Source: Moraxellaceae bacterium
GTDB taxonomy: Bacteria > Pseudomonadota > Gammaproteobacteria > Pseudomonadales > UBA3067
Assembly (NCBI GenBank): GCA_002401525.1
Contig: NVTH01000051.1
Location: 1-9,944, forward strand
Length of the DNA: 9,944 nt
Direction of reading: 5' to 3'
Part shown: positions 1 through 5,765 of the stretch, piece by piece
How positions within the stretch are numbered: the stretch's first letter is position 1
Layout: each line of letters opens with the position of its first letter
The notes under the pieces: generated by a model
Databases searched by the model: none
What the model saw: the letters and a program-made list of their open reading frames with translations, nothing else
Told to the model about the DNA's origin: nothing
Translations under genes and position numbers: made by a program

Positions 1-102
1 TGACATGACGAGTAGGACCGCCCACGGGAATTTTACTTCAACCATTGGACTATCGTCCGGTTGCGTTAGGTCTATTGGTTTTTCTTGGATTACGCTGGCC
101 AT
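1..102 (-). CDS. N-terminal fragment of an unidentified protein (runs off left edge)
   Basis: Reading the minus strand from an ATG at 102-100 gives 34 open codons to the window edge, beginning MASVIQEKPIDLTQPDD and reaching a hydrophobic stretch (FPWAVLLVMS) that may open a membrane segment. The start is supported by a TAGGAG ribosome binding site at 111-116 with an 8-base spacer, about as good as any in this window. The first 23 residues are polar and acidic, as in a short cytoplasmic tail ahead of a transmembrane helix. The leader upstream carries an imperfect 15-bp tandem repeat. I do not recognise the family, and too little is present to assign a function. The call rests on the open frame and start signal only. 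Confidence 0.5.
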   Translation of the reverse strand, partial: MASVIQEKPIDLTQPDDSPMVEVKFPWAVLLVMS

Positions 103-110
103 CTGTAGTT

Positions 111-116
111 CTCCTA
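111..116 (-). promoter_or_regulatory. Ribosome binding site for the left-edge gene
   Basis: On the minus strand this reads TAGGAG, 8 bases before the ATG at 102. It is the main evidence that the partial gene at the left edge is real and that translation starts there. Confidence 0.5.
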
Positions 117-119
117 TTG

Positions 120-194
120 GATGGTATTAGTGGTGATGATATTGCTGTTAATGATCCTGCTGTTGATGATTCTGTTGTTAATGATATTAATGCG
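120..194. repeat. Imperfect 15-bp tandem repeat, five units
   Basis: Units lie at 120-134, 135-149, 150-164, 165-179 and 180-194. The middle three are clearest (GATGATATTGCTGTT, AATGATCCTGCTGTT, GATGATTCTGTTGTT); the first matches at about 11 of 15 positions and the last only in its first half. The array sits just upstream of the ribosome binding site of the minus-strand gene at the left edge, so it is probably in that gene's leader. In one plus-strand frame it reads as a five-residue repeat (D/N-D-x-x-V), but I do not consider that frame a gene. Confidence 0.75.
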
Positions 195-237
195 GCATAC
201 CGCAGGTCTTGGAATTTATTATTGAGTCCAGCTTCTG

Positions 238-262
238 GTTAAACCTTATCGTGGGGTTTAAC
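238..262. other. Inverted repeat, 8-bp arms
   Basis: GTTAAACC at 238-245 and GGTTTAAC at 255-262 pair perfectly around a 9-base loop. It lies about 140 bases upstream of the left-edge minus-strand gene. It could be an operator or a weak terminator (T-rich bases follow on the plus strand), but no plus-strand gene precedes it. Function unknown. Confidence 0.4.
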
Positions 263-941
263 GGTTTTCAGTATCGTTTTGTATCTGTGTTTAGCGTTTC
301 TTTATTTTGCGGTTTACAACATTAATTATGGTTAGGCTAAAATATTATTATTACACGCGATTTCGATTTGAGTGGTGTGGCATCCAGACACCTTTAATAA
401 TCGATAATCGAAAGAAGGATAGTCGCCTTCCAATTGGATTTTTAGGACATTAGTTCTGTGAGATACAGGCACAAAACATTATTAAATATAATATCGTTAA
501 ATATCCGGATCGAAATTTAAGTGCTTATTCAATGAGATTTTGTTTCTCAAGAATAAACGTCCTAGCGCATTAAATCGTTAATATTGTATGGATTGTTTCT
601 TATTAATTATTGTTATTACTGGGTTTAAAATTCACGATGCTTGCCAAATTTGACTGCATATTTCAGATAAATAGTAGCATATAAGAATTTCGGATGAAGG
701 CTTGGGGTATTGCAATTGTGGCCAATTTGACAAGGGGTATTCTTTTGGCACGAAAAGGTAATTATAAAATTAAATGTGCTTTTTCACGCCTAGAAAAGGT
801 GTCGCTCTGCTGCACAAGATATGCTTTGAAAGCCTTTTTTATGAGCTTCTGGTGACGAAGATTGTTCTGAATATTTTCAAGGGGTCGGCTGGCCAGTCTA
901 GTCGGTTTAAATAAACAGTATTTTGGAGGGTATAATATTTT
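243..941. other. Gene-poor AT-rich stretch
   Basis: I find no convincing open frame on either strand in these roughly 700 bases. Visible items are a cluster of small hairpins at 361-430 and two similar short segments near 642 and 720 (GCCAAATTTGAC and GCCAATTTGAC). Near 735 there is TGGCACG, which looks like half of a sigma-54 promoter but lacks the second half. The right end must contain the acetyltransferase promoter; a weak option is TTCTTT near 740 with TATAAA 17 bases downstream. Otherwise nothing recognisable is present. Confidence 0.5.
361..430. other. Cluster of nested and adjacent inverted repeats
   Basis: An outer pair (TTTCGATT 361-368, AATCGAAA 406-413) encloses an inner hairpin (GGTGT 374-378, ACACC 388-392, which can extend by a GG/CC pair with a two-base bulge). 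Directly after comes a third hairpin (GAAGG 414-418, CCTTC 426-430, 7-base loop). Such stacking could mean a structured RNA element or a protein binding region. It matches no riboswitch or known RNA that I recognise, and short inverted repeats arise easily by chance. Confidence 0.25.
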
Positions 942-1463
942 ATGGCCAGACTGATTGAAGTTGAATCTCCTCAGGAGGTCGATGAAACTGCTATTTTAGC
1001 GCATGAAATATGGAATGAACATTTCCCCAATATTATTGGTCAATCGCAAGTAGACTACATGCTGGATAAATTTCAGAGTGTGGATGCGATCAGTGGGCAG
1101 ATTAAAGCCGGGCAGCTCTATTACCTAATTGAATGTCACCAAGAGGTGGTGGGTTACCTTTCATTACTGTTTCAAGAGGGTGTTTCTCACACTGAAAATT
1201 CGTCGATTCAATTAAGTAAACTTTATCTATTAAAAAATTCTCGAAGACAAGGCGTTGCTAAGTCTGTGTTAGTGCTGGTTCGGGAAATAATGCGTCAGCA
1301 AGGGGCGAAGAGGTTATGGCTGACGGTTAATAAATACAACGATGGTGCCATTAAAGCCTACCAAAAATTAGGCTTCGTTAAAGTGGGTGACGTGGTGAAA
1401 GATATCGGTGCATCCTTTGTGATGGATGACTTCGAAATGGAATTGTTGATAGATTCAGGTTAG
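942..1463 (+). CDS. GNAT-family N-acetyltransferase
   Basis: This 173-residue protein is a single GNAT domain of normal length, expected to transfer an acetyl group from acetyl-CoA to an amine in the cytoplasm; the acceptor cannot be told from sequence. The N-terminal part (residues 17-45, with EIWNEHF and IIGQSQVDYML) is typical of a common GNAT subgroup. Motif A runs from LSKLYLL at 91-97 into the CoA pyrophosphate loop RRQGVA at 101-106 and its helix. Motif B follows as LTVNKYNDGAIKAYQKLGF at 127-145. The ATG at 942 has GGAGG at 925-929, a rather long spacer of 12 bases; no better start lies nearby. It stands alone: the next gene starts about 250 bases later and no clear terminator separates them. 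Family is sure, substrate unknown. Confidence 0.92.
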   Translation: MARLIEVESPQEVDETAILAHEIWNEHFPNIIGQSQVDYMLDKFQSVDAISGQIKAGQLYYLIECHQEVVGYLSLLFQEGVSHTENSSIQLSKLYLLKNSRRQGVAKSVLVLVREIMRQQGAKRLWLTVNKYNDGAIKAYQKLGFVKVGDVVKDIGASFVMDDFEMELLIDSG

Positions 1464-1607
1464 AAGAAAAATGAATAAACAGCCTTGGTTTAATTCCAAC
1501 CAGGGATATAGGTAATCGCATGAGTACCTGGTTACTCTATACTTGTTCTTCAATTGTGTATTCTTGGGTTAGAGAGTAGTGCTCGGTGGTGACGAAGTAA
1601 TCGAGCA

Positions 1608-1682
1608 GTGTGTGGTTAGACACCTTGTTGCTGGGAATTGGGTGGTTAGTCGTTGGGTGGTTAGGGATTGAGTTGTTAGGGG
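1608..1682. repeat. 15-bp tandem repeat upstream of the histidine kinase
   Basis: Three clear units lie at 1638-1652 (TTGGGTGGTTAGTCG), 1653-1667 (TTGGGTGGTTAGGGA) and 1668-1682 (TTGAGTTGTTAGGGG). A related unit with GTGGTTAG at 1608-1622 is in register, exactly 30 bases before the first clear unit, with a degenerate unit between. The array ends about 30 bases before the kinase ATG, so it probably lies in that gene's promoter or leader. The sequence is unrelated to the other 15-bp arrays in this window. Confidence 0.8.
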
Positions 1683-1712
1683 TTTCGTCGTTTGGAATAG
1701 TATCGATTGGAT

Positions 1713-3539
1713 ATGTTGAAAGAAGGATTTAGTAATCTAGTATATTTTCATAATCGCTTTATTGAAATGCTGGTGACACGCTCAAACTCCCAAATGTCCG
1801 AGGAGCTGAGACGAATAACATTGCTGGTGAAGATATTAGTTTACGGCAGTTTTTTTTGTTTACTAATGACTTTAGTTCGCATGCGTGGCGATGTAGGTGC
1901 GTCTGAAGCATCGATGTCTGGTATTTTGGTGCCAGGGACTGTGGTCACAGGTGCTGTGGTGTCAGGCATGGGATCAGTTTTACTATTCTCCTTATTAATC
2001 TTTTTTGTTGTTACCGGTAGACATCGACCTGCCGCGGATCTGTCTATTTTAGTTGTTTTGTTTCTAATATTATTCATGGCTTATTCTGACGGAGGTTTGC
2101 ATTCCCGTGTAATGACCTGGTTGTCAGCGTTGCCTTTGATGGCAAATTTCATAGGCGTTCGACTTCGAAGTGTTCAAACCTGTTTGATAGCGATTTTTGG
2201 ATTGGTATTGGTGTTCGCCGCGCAAACATTTGGCATGATTGATAATCCGCTTCCGGAGGACCCCTTGTTTGGAAGAATGATGGCTGGAATCGCCTCAATG
2301 TTTTTTGTATCCGCCGTATCCCAAGCTTATGAAGGTGCAAGGCAAGAAGCTGAAGGCCATATTTTAGTTGCCTCTGAAAAGGCACAGCAACTAGCGCGCC
2401 TTAAATCCGATTTTCTTGCCAATATGAGTCACGAAATACGCAACCCGCTGAATGCGCTTATAGGGATGTTGCGTCTATTAAAACGCAGTGACCTGAATGA
2501 CTCGCAAGCAGAGCGAGCCGAGATTGCTCACAGTAATGCTCAATCCTTACTCGGCTTGCTCAATGATATTCTCGACCTATCCAAAATTGACGCTGGAAAA
2601 CTGAGTCTGGAAACGGTCGAATTTGATTTGCAGTGTATGTTGGGAGAGCTGGTTGAAGCGATGGCTGTGGGAGCACAGGAGAAAGGCCTGGAATTAATGC
2701 TTGATTTAACCGCCGTTTCCGATTCTATGGTGGTGGGAGACCCGGTTCGGATAAAGCAAATTTTTACTAATTTAATAGGCAATGCCATTAAATTTACTCA
2801 GCAAGGTGAAATTATTGTTGGTGCTAGTCTTGAGCATAATGCGAATAATAGTGAGGCCAGTGATGGGGAAGAGGGACATCGCCAGGGACATGCGCTCTAT
2901 TGGCTAAAAGGATCAATAGAGGATTCAGGGGTTGGAGTGCCTCTCGCTGCTCAGGAATCTCTTTTTGAACCCTTTGTTCAAGGGGATAATTCGATTACAA
3001 GAACGCATGGAGGAACGGGATTAGGTTTGACTATCTGTCAAAAAATTTGTCGGGCAATGCATGGAGAGATCTCTGTTATTTCACGGAAAGGAGGGGGGAG
3101 TCGTTTTAATTTTGAGGTTGAAGTTAAGAGACGGCTGAAGTCTGAGTCAACATCGGAGTGCAGTGATCCTTGTCTTAACGGCGCCAGGATTTTGGTGGTG
3201 GATGATAATCAAACCTGTTCTGAGTTGCTGGCCAAACAATTGACAATTTGGGGCGCGAAGGTGACTTTGGCTTCGAGTGCCTCAAGTGGATTAGAGACAA
3301 TTCAAAAAAATGTGCTAATCCCTTTCTCGATTTTGTTAATTGATTTTGAAATGCCGGAGGTCAATGGAATTACTTTCGGTGAAATATTTTCAAAGCGATA
3401 TCCCGACAGTGATTGTAAAATGGTTTTGATGACGTTGTTGATTTCAGAATTTGATTCGGGCCGGCCCGCCGAGGTAGGATTTGACCGCTGCGTGGCAAAA
3501 CCTATTACGATATCGGATCTACAGAGCTTCGTGGCTTGA
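1713..3539 (+). CDS. Membrane-bound hybrid sensor histidine kinase with C-terminal receiver domain
   Basis: Hybrid two-component sensor that should autophosphorylate a histidine and pass the phosphate to its own receiver aspartate. Numbering counts from an in-frame TTG at 1707; I prefer the ATG at 1713 (residue 3), though neither has a clear ribosome binding site. About six hydrophobic segments (roughly 38-58, 82-103, 111-126, 135-151, 157-173, 188-205) form an unidentified sensor region. HisKA follows with H242 in SHEIRNP, then the ATPase domain: N-box NLIGNAIKF (355-363), G1 DSGVG (406-410), G2 GGTGLG (435-440). The receiver (493-610) has acidic D499/D500, phosphoacceptor D546 in LLIDFEMPE, T576 and K598. 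All key residues are present. The receiver ends close to its last helix and no HPt domain follows, so a separate phosphotransfer protein is probably needed. A five-residue repeat (70-89) sits in the predicted periplasmic loop after the first helix. No response regulator lies next to it. Confidence 0.95.
   Translation: MLKEGFSNLVYFHNRFIEMLVTRSNSQMSEELRRITLLVKILVYGSFFCLLMTLVRMRGDVGASEASMSGILVPGTVVTGAVVSGMGSVLLFSLLIFFVVTGRHRPAADLSILVVLFLILFMAYSDGGLHSRVMTWLSALPLMANFIGVRLRSVQTCLIAIFGLVLVFAAQTFGMIDNPLPEDPLFGRMMAGIASMFFVSAVSQAYEGARQEAEGHILVASEKAQQLARLKSDFLANMSHEIRNPLNALIGMLRLLKRSDLNDSQAERAEIAHSNAQSLLGLLNDILDLSKIDAGKLSLETVEFDLQCMLGELVEAMAVGAQEKGLELMLDLTAVSDSMVVGDPVRIKQIFTNLIGNAIKFTQQGEIIVGASLEHNANNSEASDGEEGHRQGHALYWLKGSIEDSGVGVPLAAQESLFEPFVQGDNSITRTHGGTGLGLTICQKICRAMHGEISVISRKGGGSRFNFEVEVKRRLKSESTSECSDPCLNGARILVVDDNQTCSELLAKQLTIWGAKVTLASSASSGLETIQKNVLIPFSILLIDFEMPEVNGITFGEIFSKRYPDSDCKMVLMTLLISEFDSGRPAEVGFDRCVAKPITISDLQSFVA
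1914..1973 (+). repeat. In-frame 15-bp repeat inside the kinase gene
   Basis: Four successive 15-base units encode MSGIL, VPGTV, VTGAV and VSGMG, that is x-(S/P/T)-G-x-(V/L). The DNA similarity is clearest between GTGCCAGGGACTGTG (1929-1943), GTCACAGGTGCTGTG (1944-1958) and the start of GTGTCAGGCATGGGA (1959-1973). It lies between predicted membrane helices 1 and 2 of the sensor region. Confidence 0.65.
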
Positions 3540-3594
3540 AAAACACTTCTTTTTTATGGCTACCTTTTGGTGAATTTATTTTGATAAGTTATTT

Positions 3595-3628
3595 GGTTAT
3601 AGGTTATAGGTTATAGGTTATAGGTTAT
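3595..3628. repeat. 7-bp tandem repeat (AGGTTAT), almost five copies
   Basis: Four perfect AGGTTAT units at 3601-3628 follow a partial GGTTAT at 3595-3600, about 55 bases after the kinase stop codon. A run of T follows directly. Perfect identity between copies points to recent slippage, and copy number is likely to vary between strains. Confidence 0.9.
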
Positions 3629-3673
3629 TTTTTTATAGAAAATGTTTTTATAAATTATTGTACACGGGTAATC

Positions 3674-4026
3674 CTATGAAAATGGCGGCCCATCCATTTG
3701 TAATGGATTTTCTTTGAAGCATTTTAATTGCATTGCTAAGATCTCTTCTTCAAGAATATTTCCTCCTCGCTTATCCGCTACATAATCCAAAGTACGTGTA
3801 TCCCTGATGCAATCTTATTATCAAGGTTGGGGTCTGCAAAAACTGTTTGACCTGGCTTATGGTGTAAGCGTTGTTGGGCGTTAGGCTGCCTGAATCCGTG
3901 AGTTGTAACTTGTAGCAAAATAATAATAATCAATAGTAATGATTGTTTTGGCCTAATTAGTGGCTTGGTGGGCGGTGCTTTTGCACAATATTTCTCCTTT
4001 CCCTCGAAGGTGTATTTGAAATAAAG
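3674..4026 (-). pseudogene. Possible frameshifted coding remnant, family unknown
   Basis: On the minus strand, 82 codons are open from 4026 to 3781, and another frame is open for 46 codons from 3814 to a TAG at 3676-3674. Joining the two within their overlap gives a protein-like sequence, with HHKPGQTVFADPNLDNKIASG leading into DTRTLDYVADKRGGN and ending NPLQMDGPPFS. The first frame has no ATG and no ribosome binding site, and its hydrophobic LLLIIIILL stretch comes from a low-complexity ATT run. It could be a decayed gene or MITE-like element with one frameshift, or simply chance. I do not recognise a family. Confidence 0.2.
3692..3712 (+). terminator. Weak AT-rich hairpin, possible terminator
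   Basis: ATCCATT (3692-3698) pairs with AATGGAT (3702-3708) around a 3-base loop, followed by a short T-rich run. It lies about 150 bases after the kinase stop and is the only terminator-like hairpin downstream of it. The stem is AT-rich and the T-run short, so function is uncertain. Confidence 0.25.
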
Positions 4027-4107
4027 CTAGGTTACACTGCGTACTTCCATTCCATGGGTTTTTTTAAAATGCCATTTTGTTGTGGTGTTGATGGAGTAAA
4101 ATGGCCC

Positions 4108-4139
4108 TGTCAAAAAGTGGCACGGTGTCAAAAAGTGGC
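4108..4139. repeat. 14-bp direct repeat at 18-bp spacing
   Basis: TGTCAAAAAGTGGC occurs identically at 4108-4121 and 4126-4139. It may be two copies of an 18-bp tandem unit, or paired binding sites. Just before it, GCCATTTT (4071-4078) and AAAATGGC (4098-4105) form an 8-bp inverted repeat. Confidence 0.7.
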
Positions 4140-4143
4140 GCTA

Positions 4144-4329
4144 TTAAAAAATAGCTTTATTGGAAGTTTGTTGTTTGTTGTTTTTGGAAAGGGTTTTCGA
4201 AGCGCAAACGTCGTCTAATTGCAGAAGTCGCCTTGATGTGGCTTGCAGCCGCTCAACAAATTCATTGTAAGGTGGTTTTGTGATGCGCTTTGAAACAGCC
4301 CTTTTTTGGTTTGTAGTCAACTTATTCAT
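4144..4329 (-). CDS. Doubtful small basic protein, 61 residues
   Basis: An ATG at 4329 opens a 61-codon minus-strand frame, MNKLTTNQKRAVSKRITKPP onward, ending at TAA at 4146-4144. The protein is basic and polar with many Lys, Asn and Gln residues, no membrane segment and no motif I recognise. It lies divergent to the first acyl-CoA dehydrogenase, a place where small regulators are common, but it is short for a DNA-binding repressor and shows no helix-turn-helix pattern. No Shine-Dalgarno site precedes the ATG. The last codons coincide with a low-complexity T/G-rich stretch on the plus strand. I keep it as a weak hypothetical; it may be non-coding. Confidence 0.22.
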   Translation of the reverse strand: MNKLTTNQKRAVSKRITKPPYNEFVERLQATSRRLLQLDDVCASKTLSKNNKQQTSNKAIF

Positions 4330-4331
4330 AA

Positions 4332-4344
4332 TCAAATAGTTTGA
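4332..4344. promoter_or_regulatory. 13-bp palindrome upstream of the first acyl-CoA dehydrogenase
   Basis: TCAAA-TAG-TTTGA is a perfect 5-bp inverted repeat with a 3-base centre, about 50 bases before the dehydrogenase ATG. Position and symmetry suit a repressor operator, but the arms are short and the region is AT-rich, so chance is quite possible. Confidence 0.25.
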
Positions 4345-4394
4345 ATTATTTTAGATTAAGTTGTTAATTTATAAGTCAATATAAGGAAAAAGTA

Positions 4395-5603
4395 ATGGAC
4401 TTGAGTTATCCGAAAGAGTATGAAGATTTTCGCCTGGAAGTGCGCCAGTTCTTAAAAGAGCACGGCGATAAAAGTCGTAATGTAGGCGAAGAGATGGGAC
4501 GCCCTACTCAGAAACTTAAAGACTGGCAAAACCTTTTGATAGAACGCGGGTACGCATGCCGAACCATTCCTAAAGAATACGGAGGGTATGGGGCGAAGCC
4601 GGACATTTTGCACAACGTGATTATTACGGAAGAATTTAATCGCACACAAATTCGGCGAGGCATTTCAGGCCAGGGCATCTCTATGTTAGTGCCTACTTTG
4701 TTAGAGCTAGGGACTGAAGAACAAAAGCAAAAATTGATTAAACCCACCATTACTGGCGAGATTGTCTGGTGTCAGGGATATTCAGAACCCAATGCAGGCA
4801 GTGATTTGGCCAGTTTACAAACCAAGGCTCATGTCGAGGGCGATTATTTTGTTATAAATGGTCAGAAAATATGGACTAGCTCAGCGCATTTTTCAGACAT
4901 GATGTTTGTCTTGGTGCGGACTGAACCTGATGCGCCAAAACATCGTGGCATTAGCTATTTATTACTTTCTATGGATACTCCAGGCATTGAAGTGCGGCCT
5001 TTGGTGACCATGACGGGCAAAGCGGAATTTAACGAAACATTTTTCACTGACGTAAAAGTAAAGACTGACCAAATTGTGGGCAAACGCGGCGAAGGTTGGA
5101 TGGTCGCGAATGCCACCCTCAAGCACGAGCGCGGAATGATTGGCGATCCTGCACAGTTAGATGCCTTGTTGGTTAAATTGATTGAGCTAATGAAGGATGA
5201 AACTGTTAATGGTGCGCGGCTTATGGATAATCCAATCCATCGTGATCGCTTGCTCAAATTGCAAGCTCGGGTGGAGTCGGCCAAGCTTCATAGCTTAAGA
5301 ATTCTAAGTAATTCCTTGCAACAAAGCTTCGAAATGCTGCCGCTACTCATTATTAAGCTCAATGGGACTCACCTATCGCACGACATTAATGCCATGGGCA
5401 TTGATATGTTAGGGGAGTTGGGTGTTCTTTATGAAGACAGTCCTTATTTAAGATCGAAAGGGACGTGGCAGTTCCGTTATATGTTTTCAATTGGGTTAAT
5501 TATCGGGGGCGGTACCTCTCAAATCCAAAAAAATATCATTAGTGAACGAGGCCTTGGAATGCCTCGGGAGCCTAAACCACAACCCAGTGCCGCCAATTCC
5601 TAG
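4395..5603 (+). CDS. Acyl-CoA dehydrogenase, likely catalytic subunit of a heteromeric pair
   Basis: FAD-dependent enzyme that introduces an alpha-beta double bond into an acyl-CoA in the cytoplasm and passes electrons to electron transfer flavoprotein. The 402 residues cover the whole fold: an N-terminal helical domain (1-120), the FAD/substrate signature QGYSEPNAGSDLA at 127-139, the beta domain with INGQKIWTSSAH at 154-165, and a C-terminal helical domain ending in GGGTSQIQKNIISERGLGMP at 371-390. E245 in KHERG sits where the catalytic glutamate lies in isovaleryl-CoA dehydrogenase and FadE26-type proteins. Start ATG at 4395 has AAGG 8 bases upstream. The next gene encodes a second, shorter acyl-CoA dehydrogenase lacking the FAD signature, which matches the FadE26/FadE27 and FadE29/FadE28 arrangement known from mycobacterial sterol side-chain degradation. 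Family is certain; bulky or branched acyl-CoA as substrate is an inference. Confidence 0.94.
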   Translation: MDLSYPKEYEDFRLEVRQFLKEHGDKSRNVGEEMGRPTQKLKDWQNLLIERGYACRTIPKEYGGYGAKPDILHNVIITEEFNRTQIRRGISGQGISMLVPTLLELGTEEQKQKLIKPTITGEIVWCQGYSEPNAGSDLASLQTKAHVEGDYFVINGQKIWTSSAHFSDMMFVLVRTEPDAPKHRGISYLLLSMDTPGIEVRPLVTMTGKAEFNETFFTDVKVKTDQIVGKRGEGWMVANATLKHERGMIGDPAQLDALLVKLIELMKDETVNGARLMDNPIHRDRLLKLQARVESAKLHSLRILSNSLQQSFEMLPLLIIKLNGTHLSHDINAMGIDMLGELGVLYEDSPYLRSKGTWQFRYMFSIGLIIGGGTSQIQKNIISERGLGMPREPKPQPSAANS

Positions 5604-5620
5604 GAATTTATTGAGGGCAG

Positions 5621-5665
5621 GATTTTATTCAGCTCATTTTTATTAAACCCACTTTTATTCAACCT
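5621..5665. repeat. 15-bp imperfect tandem repeat between the dehydrogenase genes
   Basis: Three units at 5621-5635 (GATTTTATTCAGCTC), 5636-5650 (ATTTTTATTAAACCC) and 5651-5665 (ACTTTTATTCAACCT) share a TTTTATT core and a C/T-rich end. The array lies just after the first dehydrogenase stop, inside a 162-base gap that is long for a subunit pair. Confidence 0.6.
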
Positions 5666-5765
5666 AGGCATGGATTAAGTACAGGCACAGATTGATTACA
5701 GTTATTTGCTGATCTGTTTATTGATTGATCGCAGATATTAGAGACTCAAATTAAGGAGTGATGGT

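Larger units (their letters stand above)
3540..4394. other. Gene-poor stretch between kinase and first acyl-CoA dehydrogenase
   Basis: About 850 bases without a secure gene. It contains a 7-bp tandem repeat (3595-3628), a weak hairpin with T-rich tail (3692-3712), and open minus-strand frames that may be a decayed gene (3674-4026). It also holds a 14-bp sequence repeated at 18-bp spacing (4108-4139), a doubtful small minus-strand ORF (4144-4329) and a 13-bp palindrome (4332-4344). The pattern is that of an old, eroding intergenic region; I see no transposase or RNA gene. Confidence 0.5.

Noticed and set aside
45..242. 65-codon plus-strand frame with a D/N-D-x-x-V repeat
   Set aside because: It overlaps the better-supported minus-strand gene start at 102, lacks a ribosome binding site, and its repeat is explained by the 15-bp DNA array.
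735..755. TGGCACG, a match to the -24 element of sigma-54 promoters
   Set aside because: The required TTGC-type -12 element is absent at the right spacing (GGTAA is found instead).
1483..1504. Hairpin after the acetyltransferase gene as a terminator
   Set aside because: The stem TGGTT/AACCA is short with a bulge and no T-run follows.
3857..3886. GTTGTTGGGCGTTAGGC, resembling the right end of an integron attC site
   Set aside because: No matching RYYYAAC arm is found at a suitable distance on either side, and no integrase or cassette genes are present. The local hairpin GCTTA/TAAGC is too small.
4955..5284. 109-codon minus-strand frame within the first dehydrogenase gene
   Set aside because: Opposite-strand shadow of a well-conserved enzyme; composition is Ser/Thr-rich as such shadows usually are.
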